Translations under genes and position numbers: made by a program
Notes under the pieces: generated by a model
Databases searched by the model: none
Seen by the model: the letters and a program-made list of their open reading frames with translations, nothing else
What the model was told of the DNA's origin: nothing
Shown here: positions 21,482 to 29,984 of the stretch, one piece after another
Numbering within the stretch: position 1 is the stretch's first letter
How the letters are laid out: the number at the start of each line of letters is the position of its first letter
Source: an uncultured Eubacteriales bacterium
GTDB lineage: Bacteria > Bacillota > Clostridia > Oscillospirales > Oscillospiraceae
Reading direction: 5' to 3'
Assembly: GCA_902465435.1 (NCBI GenBank)
Contig: CABQNH010000016.1
Span: 1 to 39,771, forward strand
DNA: 39,771 nt

Positions 21482-22928
21482 TGTCGCGATCCTCCAGGAA
21501 GCGCTGATGCTCTTCGTAGGTTTCTTCAAAATGATGCATCCCGTCCGTATCGAGCGCATAGAAATAGTATCCGGTATCCGCAGGATTGAGCGCGGCCTTC
21601 AGGCTGTTCAGACCCGGGCAGGCAATCGGGCCTACGGGCAGGCCGGTATTCGTATAGGTGTTGTAGGGACTGTCGATCTTCAGATCGTCGGCGGTGAGCT
21701 GCTCCTTGCGCTCGCCCAGCGCGTACTGAATGGTCGCGTCAATGTTGAGATAGGAATAGTTGCCGGGGTTCGTGAGGCGGTTATAGATGACCGAGGCAAT
21801 GGTCGGACTCTCGGCGCTTCCGGCCGTCTCCTTTTCCACCATGGAGGCCACCGTGACCAGCTCGTAGACCCCGAGCTTCTGCGACTGAATATACTCGTCG
21901 TCGTAGCCGCGCGAACGAAGCGTGGCGGCAAGCTGCTCGTTGAGCGAATCGAGCTGCGTGCGCATTTCCTCCGTGAACTTGCGCTCAAAGTTGTCGAGCA
22001 TCTTCTTCAGTGCGTTTTCCGCAGAGTCCGCAACGTAGAAGGTATAGGTGTCCGGGAAAAGGAAGCCCTCCAGACGGTTCTTTTCGCCGTAGGGGATACC
22101 CTCCAGGAACCAGTAATCGAATTCGTATTCGGCGGCGGCCTTCTCCAGCTCCTCCGCCGTGCAGACGCCCGTTTCCTCTAACAGCTGGAAGATCTGACGG
22201 CACTCATAGCCCTCGGGGATCATCACGTCCACGGTTGCCCGGATGCCCACGCCGGGAGACAGTCCCTTAACGAGCGCGTTGTAATCGTAGATATAGTCCA
22301 GCTCATAAACGCCGGGCTTGATTTTCTGGCTGGCATGCGTCACCTTGCAGTAGAGCTTGAACAGCCATTCATATTCGATCAGACCCTCGTCGTGAAGCTT
22401 GCCTGCAATGTCGGCAATCGAGTCGTCCGCATCCACGGTCATCGTGACGGTGCCCGCTGCGCGGTCAAAGGCCAGCACGTCCTTGGCGCAGCGCCATGCA
22501 AAGCTGCCGAGCAGCCAAGAAACAAGCGCGACCGCCGCAATATAAAGCAAAATGCGGAAGCCCAGCGGAATTCTCTTTCTTTTGCGCGGCATGGCGTCCT
22601 CCTCAGCCTGCTCCGGCGCTTCCTCCTCCGGCTCGCCGTCGTAGTATTCTCCGTAATCCTGGAATGCGCTGCCGAAGTCCGGCTCAAAGGAATCGACGTC
22701 CGGTATCTGCGGTTCCTCCGGCAGTGGAGGAAGGCGGTCGTCGTCTTCGGCATTCGCCTCGTCCCCCGCGACCGGCGAGAAGGCGACGGTCGCGTCCAGC
22801 GGCGGCATTTGCGCCTCCGGGTCTTCCTCGCAGTCACGCTTCGCCGAGGCGATCAGCTCGTCTACGTTCAGCTCTCGCAGCTCCTCCTGCAATTGCTCCG
22901 GATCGTTGTAGTTCTTTTCATCTGCCAT
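21471..22928 (-). CDS. mltG: Endolytic murein transglycosylase MltG
   Basis: MltG cleaves nascent glycan strands and sets their length. The 485-residue protein begins with about 115 acidic, disordered cytoplasmic residues (many D/E and P), then one membrane helix (about 122-145, GFRILLYIAAVALVSWLLG). The extracellular part holds a LysM-like portion and the YceG domain with LEGFLFPDTYTF and the catalytic glutamate in VTVASMVEKETAG (E365 region), IASVIYNRL and NTYTNTGLPVGPIACPGL. The long acidic N-terminus is longer than in E. coli but common in Firmicutes. It sits between the DJ-1 gene and U32 in one operon. Confidence 0.93.
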   Translation of the reverse strand: MADEKNYNDPEQLQEELRELNVDELIASAKRDCEEDPEAQMPPLDATVAFSPVAGDEANAEDDDRLPPLPEEPQIPDVDSFEPDFGSAFQDYGEYYDGEPEEEAPEQAEEDAMPRKRKRIPLGFRILLYIAAVALVSWLLGSFAWRCAKDVLAFDRAAGTVTMTVDADDSIADIAGKLHDEGLIEYEWLFKLYCKVTHASQKIKPGVYELDYIYDYNALVKGLSPGVGIRATVDVMIPEGYECRQIFQLLEETGVCTAEELEKAAAEYEFDYWFLEGIPYGEKNRLEGFLFPDTYTFYVADSAENALKKMLDNFERKFTEEMRTQLDSLNEQLAATLRSRGYDDEYIQSQKLGVYELVTVASMVEKETAGSAESPTIASVIYNRLTNPGNYSYLNIDATIQYALGERKEQLTADDLKIDSPYNTYTNTGLPVGPIACPGLNSLKAALNPADTGYYFYALDTDGMHHFEETYEEHQRFLEDRDNGE

Positions 22929-22961
22929 GTGGCTTCCCCCTTTCCATCGGGTCGGTTGTCG

Positions 22962-23504
22962 TTAGTGATATACGACGGCATCGAGAACCCTTTGTGCCGC
23001 CGCCTCGCCGCGCAGCGCCGTGATCAGCGCAGCGCCGAATTCAAACGCCGTTCCGGCGGCCGTGCCGGTCAGCAGCGTTCCGTCTGTTACGGCCTTGGCG
23101 CCCTTCTGCATCTGCGCGCCGCCCATTTCGGCCTCCATGCCGGGATAGCAGGTCGCACGCCTGCCGTCGGTCAGGCCGAGCTTTGCAAGAATGGTCGGCG
23201 CGGCGCAGATGGCCGCGACGTAGCGGCCGTTTTCCGCCGCAAAGCGTATGGCGCGAAGCGCCGCCTCGCAGGACAGAATGCTGCTGACGCCGCCCATGCC
23301 GCCCGGAAGCACCAGCATTTCAAGCGCGTCAAGGTCGATCTCCTCTACGGTAAGGTCGGCGCGCAGCGTCATGCCGTGTCCGCCGCAGATTTCCAGACCG
23401 CCGATCCCGGCAAGCTGTACGGCAATGCCCGCGCGGCGCAGCAGGTCGCAGGGAATGACGGCTTCGGCCTCCTCAAAGCCCTTGCCCAATAAAATAGTAA
23501 CCAT
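22962..23504 (-). CDS. DJ-1/PfpI family protein
   Basis: This 180-residue protein has the DJ-1 fold, with the nucleophile-elbow cysteine in YVAAICAAPTILA (C100), the acidic partner in GFEEAEAV (about residue 12-15) and MLVLPGGMGG before it. Members are glyoxalase/deglycase-like or chaperone proteins, and the substrate here is unknown. It starts three bases after the stop of the kinase gene, with GGAG at the stop as ribosome-binding site, so it is in the same operon. Confidence 0.88.
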   Translation of the reverse strand: MVTILLGKGFEEAEAVIPCDLLRRAGIAVQLAGIGGLEICGGHGMTLRADLTVEEIDLDALEMLVLPGGMGGVSSILSCEAALRAIRFAAENGRYVAAICAAPTILAKLGLTDGRRATCYPGMEAEMGGAQMQKGAKAVTDGTLLTGTAAGTAFEFGAALITALRGEAAAQRVLDAVVYH

Positions 23505-23507
23505 TTT

Positions 23508-24176
23508 TTACTCCTCTAAGCACTGGAGAACCAGCTTGAAAATCTCCTCGTGAATGTCCTCGATCGAGCGCAGCTTGCCGTCGCGTGCGCAGTTGATGAT
23601 GGTCCAGCCATAAAATTCGGCGGCCTCCATGCCCGTCTTGCGGCATTGGCGCAGATAGTCCATGTGCTGCTCGTGAATGTCGGCACTGGTGTGGGTGTCG
23701 CGCTCCCGCTTGCGCAGAAGCTGGTGCGTCAGCTCGGTCGGTACGTCTAAATAAAGGACGAGATCCGGCACGGGAAGTTCCATGTGCGTGTATTCCAGAT
23801 CGTAAAGCCAGCGGAAAAACGCCTCGCGCTTCCCGTCCGGCTCCTTGGACGCCTGATGCACGGCGTTCGAGGTGGTATAGCGGTCGGAGAGCACCAGTCC
23901 GCCGTTCTGGTAGTATTCCTTCCACACCTTCATATAGGAGGCGTAGCGGTCGACCGCGTAAAAGGTCGAGGCGGTGTATGCGTTGACGTCCGACGGCTGC
24001 ATTCCGAATTCACCGCCGAGGTACATTCGGATCAGTGCCGAGGACGGCTCGGTATATTGCGGAAAGACGATCGTGCGGAAATCGACGCTGCGCGCCTGCA
24101 GCCGCTTGGTCAGAAGCGCGAACTGCGTCGATTTCCCGGATCCGTCCGTTCCCTCAAATACAATTAGTTTTCCCAT
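23508..24176 (-). CDS. Thymidylate-kinase-like nucleoside monophosphate kinase
   Basis: The 222-residue protein has the P-loop FEGTDGSGKSTQ (7-18), the DRY-type motif SDRYTTSNAVHQ and a lid-like RKRERDTH segment, as in dTMP kinase (dTMP to dTDP with ATP). The sequence is more divergent than housekeeping Tmk, for example the long FPQYTEPSSALIRMYLGGEFG. It could be the only Tmk or an accessory deoxynucleotide kinase. The ATG at 24176 is 5 bases after the wecG stop, with AAGGGA upstream. Genes wecG, tmk, DJ-1, mltG and U32 appear to be one transcript. Confidence 0.82.
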   Translation of the reverse strand: MGKLIVFEGTDGSGKSTQFALLTKRLQARSVDFRTIVFPQYTEPSSALIRMYLGGEFGMQPSDVNAYTASTFYAVDRYASYMKVWKEYYQNGGLVLSDRYTTSNAVHQASKEPDGKREAFFRWLYDLEYTHMELPVPDLVLYLDVPTELTHQLLRKRERDTHTSADIHEQHMDYLRQCRKTGMEAAEFYGWTIINCARDGKLRSIEDIHEEIFKLVLQCLEE

Positions 24177-24181
24177 AACAG

Positions 24182-24901
24182 TCATCCCTTCCTGCGTTCC
24201 CTGAAGGCCGCCCAAATAAATTTCGGCAGGCGCAGCATTCGCTTGAAGCGCTTAGGCTCCTTGATCAGGCGATAGAGCCACTCCAACTGCAGCCGGATCA
24301 TCCAGCGCGGCGCGCGCTTGACCGTTCCTGCAAAGCTGTCGAGCGTGCCGCCGAGGCCGATCATGAGGCGCACGTTCAGCTCCTGCAAATGGTTCTTCAT
24401 AAACCATTCCTGCTTCGGCGAGCCGAGACAGACGAACAGCACGTCGGCATTTGCATCATGGATCCGCTGCACCACGGCGGCCTCCTCTTGAAAATAGCCG
24501 TCCTGAATGCCGACGATGCGCAGCTTCGGATGCTTTTCCAGCATATTCTTCGCGGCAAGCTCGCCGATGCCGGGCTTACCGCCCAGAAGATACAGGCTGC
24601 CGCCCGTTTCCTCCAGCAGCCCGAGCAGATTCTCCGCGAACTCCACGCCAGCGACCTTCTGCTTGAGCGGCGTTTTGAGGAGCTTTGCGCCCAGCACGAC
24701 GCCGGCGCCGTCCGGAAGTGTCAGCGCCGCGCCGTTCAAAAGCGCGCGGAAGCGCTCGTCGTGCATGGCCTCGTAGGCCATTTCCGCATTGGGCGTCACG
24801 CAGTAATGCGTGCCCGTCTGCTGCAAAAGCGTCCGCGCCTGCGCGATTGCCTCTTCCATCGTCACATTGTCATAGGCCACGCCCATTACGTCGATTTTCA
24901 T
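24182..24901 (-). CDS. WecG/TagA/CpsF family glycosyltransferase
   Basis: The 239-residue protein belongs to glycosyltransferase family 26, which adds ManNAc or a related sugar to a lipid-linked acceptor. In TagA this is the first committed step of wall teichoic acid linkage-unit synthesis. Family markers are HYCVTPNAEMAYEA (T37, N39 region), TLPDGAGVVLGAKLL with D64, LYLLGGKPG, LFVCLGSPKQEWFM and GLGGTLDSFAGTVKRAPRWM. I choose the ATG at 24901 with AGAGGTG upstream, since the promoter at 24932-24960 excludes the longer frame. Operon partners mltG and U32 give it a cell-envelope context. Confidence 0.9.
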   Translation of the reverse strand: MKIDVMGVAYDNVTMEEAIAQARTLLQQTGTHYCVTPNAEMAYEAMHDERFRALLNGAALTLPDGAGVVLGAKLLKTPLKQKVAGVEFAENLLGLLEETGGSLYLLGGKPGIGELAAKNMLEKHPKLRIVGIQDGYFQEEAAVVQRIHDANADVLFVCLGSPKQEWFMKNHLQELNVRLMIGLGGTLDSFAGTVKRAPRWMIRLQLEWLYRLIKEPKRFKRMLRLPKFIWAAFRERRKG

Positions 24902-24931
24902 AGCTGCACCTCTGCATGATTTCTCAATTTT

Positions 24932-24960
24932 ACTATAGCACAGCTTCCGGCGTTTGTCCA
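24932..24960 (-). promoter_or_regulatory. Promoter of the wecG-tmk-DJ-1-mltG-U32 operon
   Basis: On the minus strand TGGACA (24955-24960), a 17-base spacer and TATAGT (24932-24937), 31 bases before the wecG ATG. Confidence 0.7.
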
Positions 24961-25064
24961 CGAAAAACAATCGCGCCGCCCGTTTTTTCACCATATCCGC
25001 GTTGGGGCATAAACTGGTATGAAAGCATTTTGCTTTATCCTTATAAATATCAGGAGGGAATCTC

Positions 25065-25883
25065 ATGGCAGAAAGATGTCAGGAGCGGCCGGGCAGCGAG
25101 CAGGCCCCGCATTCGGCCAATGTGCATACCAAGAAGATACATGACGCCTGCATGGATAAGGATTGCGTAGAGGATCTGCGGGTCTATCTCACGCGAAGCT
25201 CCCAGCAGAATCTGGATCGTGCAACCTCGGCGAAGGCGCGCTGCGCGGAGCTGCTTTATGCCCACCCCGAGGTGGAGACGCTGCCCTATAACCGGGGCAG
25301 ATACGCGATCGATATCACCTTCTATTATCGAATCATCGGCGACGCCATCCTCTGCGGGACGCGCCCGACCACGGTCTATGGCCTTGCGGTTTTCACGAAG
25401 CGCGTCGTGCTCTGCGCGGGCTGCAGCCGGGCGAAGATCTTTACGAGCGACACGGCGCTTTCCGAGCTGACGCGCGAGCAGCTTGCGGCTGCCGAGCTGC
25501 CGGAGGCCGTGGTCGAGGCGCTTGACCCGATGGTACTGGCGGCGCGGGTGCGGGAGGTCTGCGAGTGCCGCCGCAGCGATCCGGAGCTTTGCGAGCTGCC
25601 GCAGGCGATCCGCGACTACTTTGACGAGGAGCTGGCAATGAACGGCGAGACGAAGCGGCTCTATGTTACGATCGGGCAGTTCTCGACCGTCCGCCTCGAA
25701 CGGGATACGCAGCTTCATATCCCCGTTTATGATTACAGCATGCCGAGCAAGGAGTGCTGCGATTCGCAGGACTGCGCGGAGGATCCCTGCGAGCTGTTTT
25801 CGCGCATTGAGTTCCCGGTGGGAGAGTTTTTCCCCGGCGAGCACAACTGCCATCCGACGCAGACGGACTGCGCCTGCTCGTGA
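25065..25883 (+). CDS. Conserved clostridial protein of unknown function, Cys-rich tail
   Basis: The 272-residue soluble protein has no signal peptide and no membrane segment. It opens with SANVHTKKIHDACMDKDCVEDLRVYLT, has a beta-rich middle (GRYAIDITFYYRIIGDAI then a GLAVFTKRVVLCAG segment) and ends in a Cys-rich region (SMPSKECCDSQDCAEDPCELFSRIEF and a final CACS), about 15 cysteines in all. From memory, proteins of this layout are common in Oscillospirales, but I know of no assigned function. AGGAGGG precedes the ATG. The gene is divergent from wecG with no clear sigma-A promoter, so a sporulation-type promoter is possible but not shown. Confidence 0.7.
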   Translation: MAERCQERPGSEQAPHSANVHTKKIHDACMDKDCVEDLRVYLTRSSQQNLDRATSAKARCAELLYAHPEVETLPYNRGRYAIDITFYYRIIGDAILCGTRPTTVYGLAVFTKRVVLCAGCSRAKIFTSDTALSELTREQLAAAELPEAVVEALDPMVLAARVREVCECRRSDPELCELPQAIRDYFDEELAMNGETKRLYVTIGQFSTVRLERDTQLHIPVYDYSMPSKECCDSQDCAEDPCELFSRIEFPVGEFFPGEHNCHPTQTDCACS

Positions 25884-25952
25884 AGACGGCGCGTTCCCCG
25901 GCTGCGCGCGTTAAGCTGACGCGGCGATCCGGACGAAAGGCGCAATAGAAAA

Positions 25953-25993
25953 TGTCCCCCGGAAAGGATTGGTTTCTTCCTTTCCGGGGGACA
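25953..25993 (-). terminator. Terminator between the convergent 272-residue ORF and degV
   Basis: TGTCCCCCGGAAAGGA (25953-25968) pairs exactly with TCCTTTCCGGGGGACA (25978-25993). On the minus strand it is followed by TTTTC, fitting termination of degV. It probably also stops the plus-strand gene. Confidence 0.85.
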
Positions 25994-26011
25994 ATTGCAA
26001 TATGCGGATTT

Positions 26012-26878
26012 TTATGCTTCCGTCCGGTTGCCGTCCGGCTTGCGGATATAGAGGATGCCCAGCGTCGCGGGGCCGCAATGGCAGGCGACGGTGCAGCCGG
26101 CATAGGTCGGCACGATTTCCTTAAACTGTCCGTATTTTTCCACACCGTCGCGCACGATCCGGTCGATCTCCGGCGTGGCGGTGGTACGGGTGATGAAAAT
26201 GCGGTCGTAAATGATGTCGCTGCGGCCCTCCAGCCGCTCACGCACATAGTTCTCCATGCACCTTTCGTAGCTGCCGCGATATTTTTTGACCACCTGCATC
26301 TTCCCGTCAATGACCTCGATGCAGGGCTTGAGCTTCAAAAGGTTCGCGCCCAGCGCCGTGACCGTGGAGCAGCGGCCGCCCTTGACCATATAGTCGAGCC
26401 GATCGAGCAGGAAGCTGGTCTCCACACGGGGCGTCAGCTCCCGCAGACGCGCGCAGACTGCCTCCGGATCGTCCATCTCGTGCGACCAGATGCAGGCCTG
26501 CATCACGACGTGGCCGTGCCCGGTAGAAAGATTGCGGGAATCGACCACATAGACGTTGGGAAGATTCTCGGACGCAATGCAGGCATTTTGATAGGCGGCC
26601 GAAAAGCCGGAGCCGAGCGAAACGTGGATAACGGCGTCGAATTCTCTGGAGAGCTGTTCAAAGCGCTCCGTATATTCGCCGACGCTGACGGCGGACGTGC
26701 TGCAAAGCGCGCCGCCCTTTGCAACGTGCTCGAAGATCTCCGCCGTCGTTAAGTCCACGCCGTCGCGGTAATCCTTGCCGCCCATGGAAACATGCAGAGG
26801 GAACAGCGTGATTTGATTGTCGCGTACCTGCTCCGGAGAAAGGTCGCAGGTGCTGTCAGCCGTAATTTTAATTCTCAT
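26012..26878 (-). CDS. DegV family fatty-acid-binding protein (FakB-like)
   Basis: The 288-residue protein starts MRIKITADSTCDLSPEQ, the DegV signature, and continues with STSAVSVGEYTERFEQL, VIHVSLGSGFSAAYQNA and LLDRLDYMVKGGRCS. DegV proteins bind a fatty acid and present it to FakA for phosphorylation. FakA is encoded 9 kb away, so this is a plausible FakB partner. The ATG has GAGGT upstream and a consensus promoter at 26936-26964, so it is monocistronic. Its lipid preference cannot be read from sequence. Confidence 0.92.
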   Translation of the reverse strand: MRIKITADSTCDLSPEQVRDNQITLFPLHVSMGGKDYRDGVDLTTAEIFEHVAKGGALCSTSAVSVGEYTERFEQLSREFDAVIHVSLGSGFSAAYQNACIASENLPNVYVVDSRNLSTGHGHVVMQACIWSHEMDDPEAVCARLRELTPRVETSFLLDRLDYMVKGGRCSTVTALGANLLKLKPCIEVIDGKMQVVKKYRGSYERCMENYVRERLEGRSDIIYDRIFITRTTATPEIDRIVRDGVEKYGQFKEIVPTYAGCTVACHCGPATLGILYIRKPDGNRTEA

Positions 26879-26935
26879 AGATTACCTCAAATCCCTGTCT
26901 TTGGTTGGAAAGCCTTCACGATTTTGCGTGGCACT

Positions 26936-26964
26936 ATTATATTCCGTTTTTTGGCCGCTGTCAA
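26936..26964 (-). promoter_or_regulatory. Consensus promoter of degV
   Basis: On the minus strand TTGACA (26959-26964), a 17-base spacer and TATAAT (26936-26941). A CACG/CGTG mini-hairpin lies in the leader. Confidence 0.88.
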
Positions 26965-27015
26965 GCAAAACGCCGTTCCACCGCGCCGGAAACGGCGCAA
27001 TTTTCTCCGTTTTCG

Positions 27016-27044
27016 TTGCTTTTTCCCGTGCTGCATGGTATAAC
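27016..27044 (+). promoter_or_regulatory. Promoter of the 27.1-29.9 kb operon
   Basis: TTGCTT (27016-27021), a 17-base spacer and TATAAC (27039-27044), 36 bases before the first ATG. Confidence 0.6.
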
Positions 27045-27079
27045 AAAGAAGAAAACAATTGGGTACGGAGGCTGACTTC

Positions 27080-27805
27080 ATGACGCTGGTGGAATACTAT
27101 CTGCAATACTTTACGGAATTATGCGAGGGCAGGCGGGAGCCGCCGGACGGCATTTCCCTCCCGGACGCCGCGCCGGAGGCGCGCGCGGCGGCACTGCAGC
27201 CGCAGATCCTCGCATTGGGACTGCCGGCGTTTGTGCGCGCCTGCGCCCGGCAGGACGGGCTTGCGATTCCGCAGGAGGTCTACGACGAATTTGACCCGCA
27301 GGAGCCTGCGCAGGAGGAGCCGGATGCGCCGCATATTGAGGAGCCGGACGGCCCGCGCGACGCCTGCGAGGTGCTGCTCGACTGCTGCCTTCTGGACGAT
27401 AAGCTCTTTGCCTATCTGGCGGACGTGCTCGTGCGGAAGGATGGGCTGGGCTTTTTCCGGCTGGCACAGGTCACGACGCGCACGAGCCTCCGGCCGGAGG
27501 ACTTCCTTTCCTGGCTCGCCACGCGCGAGCGCTTTGCCGAGCCGGAGGAGCAGGCCTGCGTCGCTATTCTGGATGCCTGCCTTGCCCGCGTGCAGGCGGA
27601 GGGGCAGACGGAGCTTTTGGCTGCGCTCCTTTCCGGCGATCGGAAAACCTTTGAGCTGTTTCGCTGCGAGGCGCAGGAGCTGCGGCAGCTTCCGGATGCG
27701 ACCTATGAATGGTACAGCCGCAATTATCTGGACAAGTATTACCCTGTCCGCTTTATGCTGCGCACGCTGGGCGTGCCGATCCCGAAGGGAGGCGGCGAGG
27801 CATGA
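27080..27805 (+). CDS. Protein of unknown function, acidic
   Basis: The 241-residue soluble protein starts MTLVEYYLQYFTELCEGR. It has a Glu/Pro-rich linker (about residues 70-98, EFDPQEPAQEEPDAPHIEEP), a helical middle and a tail with TYEWYSRNYLDKYYPVRFMLRTLG. I recognise no domain. The ATG at 27080 has ACGGAGG upstream and a promoter before it. The gene overlaps the next one by four bases (ATGA), so it is translationally coupled to the C_GCAxxG_C_C gene and heads a four-gene operon. Because neighbours handle metals or redox and asparagine, no specific function can be inferred. Confidence 0.6.
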   Translation: MTLVEYYLQYFTELCEGRREPPDGISLPDAAPEARAAALQPQILALGLPAFVRACARQDGLAIPQEVYDEFDPQEPAQEEPDAPHIEEPDGPRDACEVLLDCCLLDDKLFAYLADVLVRKDGLGFFRLAQVTTRTSLRPEDFLSWLATRERFAEPEEQACVAILDACLARVQAEGQTELLAALLSGDRKTFELFRCEAQELRQLPDATYEWYSRNYLDKYYPVRFMLRTLGVPIPKGGGEA

Positions 27806-28305
27806 CGGAGCATGAGCAGCGGGCGCAGGCGCTCTTTTTGCAGGGCTATAACTGCGCGCAGTCGGTTTTTTGTGCGTTTTGCGATCAGACCGGGCTTTCG
27901 GAGGGGGAAGCGGCAAGGCTTGCCTCCTCCTTCGGCGGCGGCATGGGCAGAATGCGTGAGGTCTGCGGGGCGATGTCGGGCGCATTTCTGACGCTGGGCG
28001 CGCTGCGCGGCTATGACGATCCGACCGCGCGGGAGGAAAAGAAGGCGCAGTATGCCGCCGTGCAGGCGCTGGCCGCGCGCTTCCGAGAGGAAAACGGCTC
28101 CATCCTTTGCCGTGAGCTGCTGCAGGGGCAGATGCCGGGACACGACCCGACGCCCGAGGCGCGCACGGCGGAATACTATAAAAAGCGACCCTGCAAGGAG
28201 CTGGTGGCCTGCGCCGCGCGGCTTCTGGACGAGCTTCTGGCCGCGCAGGAGGAAGCCGTGCGATCATGCACGACCCGGACGCAGCCGGAAAAACGCAACG
28301 AATGA
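27802..28305 (+). CDS. C_GCAxxG_C_C family protein
   Basis: The 167-residue protein matches the small clostridial family named after its cysteine pattern: GYNCAQSVFCAFC near the start, SFGGGMGRMREVCGAMSGAFLTLG in the middle, then LCRELL and RPCKELV near the end. The spaced cysteines suggest metal or Fe-S binding. Members are often annotated as putative redox proteins, with function unproven. The ATG at 27802 lies in the ATGA overlap with the preceding gene. The gene sits in an operon with asparaginase and a DUF2284 protein, another cysteine-rich family. Confidence 0.85.
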   Translation: MTEHEQRAQALFLQGYNCAQSVFCAFCDQTGLSEGEAARLASSFGGGMGRMREVCGAMSGAFLTLGALRGYDDPTAREEKKAQYAAVQALAARFREENGSILCRELLQGQMPGHDPTPEARTAEYYKKRPCKELVACAARLLDELLAAQEEAVRSCTTRTQPEKRNE

Positions 28306-28321
28306 AAAAGGAGCGGATCCC

Positions 28322-29323
28322 ATGAAGAACATTCTCCTGCTCGGCACCGGCGGCACCATTGCCTCCGAAATGACGCCGAACGGCCTTAGCCCCGCATTGA
28401 CCTCTGAGCAGCTTTTGGCCTATGTGCCGGAAATCTCCGAATTCTGCAATGTGGACTGCATTCAGCTGTTCTCCATTGACTCGACCAATATGCAGCCCCA
28501 AAACTGGCTGCGGCTGGCTGAAGCGCTGCGCGCGCATTACGACGCCTACGACGGCTTCGTCATCTGCCACGGCACAGATACCATGGCCTATACGGCGGCG
28601 GCGCTTTCCTATCTTGTGCAGGGGTCGCCGAAGCCCATTGTCCTGACCGGCTCGCAGAAGCCGATCAGCTTTGACAGCACGGATTCCAAGACCAATCTGC
28701 TCGACAGCTTTCACTACGCCGCCTCCGACGCCTGCGGCGTAACGATCGTTTTTAACGGCCGCGTTATTTTGGGAACGCGCGCGAGAAAAACGCGCTCGAA
28801 GAGCTTCAAGGCCTTTTCCAGCATCAATTACCCCGACCTTGCCGTGCTGCAGAATGGGTATCTTATGGAGTATATCCGCTGCGAATGCGGCGAAAGGCCG
28901 GTATTTTACGACAAATTGGATCCCAGCGTGGCGGTTCTGAAGCTGATTCCCGGCGTGGATGCGGGACTTCTTTCCTTCATGCTCAATCGCTATGACGCCG
29001 TCATTATTGAAAGCTACGGCGTCGGCGGCTTGCCGACCTATGAGGGCGCGGGCTTTGTTGAAGCGGTCAAGGAAGCGAGTGCGCGGGGTAAGACGATCGT
29101 CATGACGACGCAGGTGCAGAACGAGGGCAGCGAGCTGACGGTTTACAGCACGGGCTTTAATCTCAAGCATTATTTGAGCATGCTCGAGGCCTACGACATG
29201 ACGACGGAGGCAGCTGTCGCCAAGATCATGTGGATCCTGGGGCAGACCCGTGACCGCGCCGAGATCCATCGCCTGTTCTATACGCCGGTCTCCCACGATA
29301 TTTTCCGCAGAAAGGAGCCGTGA
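28322..29323 (+). CDS. ansA: L-asparaginase, type I
   Basis: The enzyme hydrolyses asparagine to aspartate and ammonia. The 333-residue protein has the first catalytic threonine in LLLGTGGTIASE (about residues 5-16) and the second block HGTDTMAYTAAALSYL (near 86). KPIVLTGSQKPISF follows, and the C-terminal half carries IIESYGVGGLPT. No signal peptide is present, so it is cytoplasmic, as expected of the AnsA type. AAAAGGAG precedes the ATG at 28322, and I prefer it over a much longer upstream frame that overlaps the preceding gene. Archaeal-type glutamyl-tRNA amidotransferase D-like proteins have similar motifs but extra domains. Confidence 0.93.
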   Translation: MKNILLLGTGGTIASEMTPNGLSPALTSEQLLAYVPEISEFCNVDCIQLFSIDSTNMQPQNWLRLAEALRAHYDAYDGFVICHGTDTMAYTAAALSYLVQGSPKPIVLTGSQKPISFDSTDSKTNLLDSFHYAASDACGVTIVFNGRVILGTRARKTRSKSFKAFSSINYPDLAVLQNGYLMEYIRCECGERPVFYDKLDPSVAVLKLIPGVDAGLLSFMLNRYDAVIIESYGVGGLPTYEGAGFVEAVKEASARGKTIVMTTQVQNEGSELTVYSTGFNLKHYLSMLEAYDMTTEAAVAKIMWILGQTRDRAEIHRLFYTPVSHDIFRRKEP

Positions 29324-29325
29324 GC

Positions 29326-29859
29326 ATGGATAAGACCCTGCTGGAGGAGCAGCTGCGGGAGCTGCCGATTCTGGAATACGCGTTCTTTACGACGGACGAG
29401 CTGCCCTTTTCCGAGCGGGTCCGCTATGTTTGCCGCACGCAGTGCCCCATGTATGGGAAGAGCTGGGCGTGCCCGCCCGCCGTCGGCCCCGTCGCAGACT
29501 GTATGCAGCGCTGCCGCAGCTATCCGGAGGGGCTGCTGATCTCCACCGTTGCAGAGGTCGAGGACGTGACCAATCTGGAGCTGACGCTTGCAACGCGCGC
29601 GGGGCATGAGGCCGTTACGCGGCAGGCGCAGCGGCTCATCCGGGCGCAGGCGCAGGAAGTCTGCGTTCTATCCACGGAGGCCTGCACATACTGCGAGCGG
29701 TGTACTTATCCGGACGCGCCCTGCCGCTTTCCGGAGAAAATGTTTCCCTGCGTGGAGAGCCACGGCATTCTCGTCTCTACGCTTGCCGAACGCCTTGGTC
29801 TTTCCTATAATAACGGCGCGAATACCGTGACGTGGTTTTCCGTTCTGCTGTACCGCTGA
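29326..29859 (+). CDS. DUF2284 predicted metal-binding protein
   Basis: The 177-residue protein carries the DUF2284 cysteine pattern: CRTQCPMYGKSWACPPAVGP (about 40-59) and CTYCERCTYPDAPCRFPEKM then FPCVESHGI (about 122-150). The eight or more cysteines fit an Fe-S or other metal site. Function is unknown. I choose the ATG at 29326 with AGGAG 8 bases upstream over a GTG two codons earlier that overlaps the ansA stop. It is the last gene of the operon, and I see no terminator in the 120 bases that follow. Confidence 0.82.
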   Translation: MDKTLLEEQLRELPILEYAFFTTDELPFSERVRYVCRTQCPMYGKSWACPPAVGPVADCMQRCRSYPEGLLISTVAEVEDVTNLELTLATRAGHEAVTRQAQRLIRAQAQEVCVLSTEACTYCERCTYPDAPCRFPEKMFPCVESHGILVSTLAERLGLSYNNGANTVTWFSVLLYR

Positions 29860-29984
29860 GCTGCCGCCCGCCGGGGATGGACGCGGAGCTTCTCCGTCTT
29901 CCACATTTTCTTGGACGTGTGCCCCATAGAATTGTCAGAGCCGGAGACCATTGCGGCGTCTGGCTTTTCTACTTGTCCAGCCAA

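Noticed and set aside
27119..29296. A 725-codon minus-strand frame
   Set aside because: It crosses four plus-strand genes with recognised motifs and has low-complexity Arg/Ala/Pro content.
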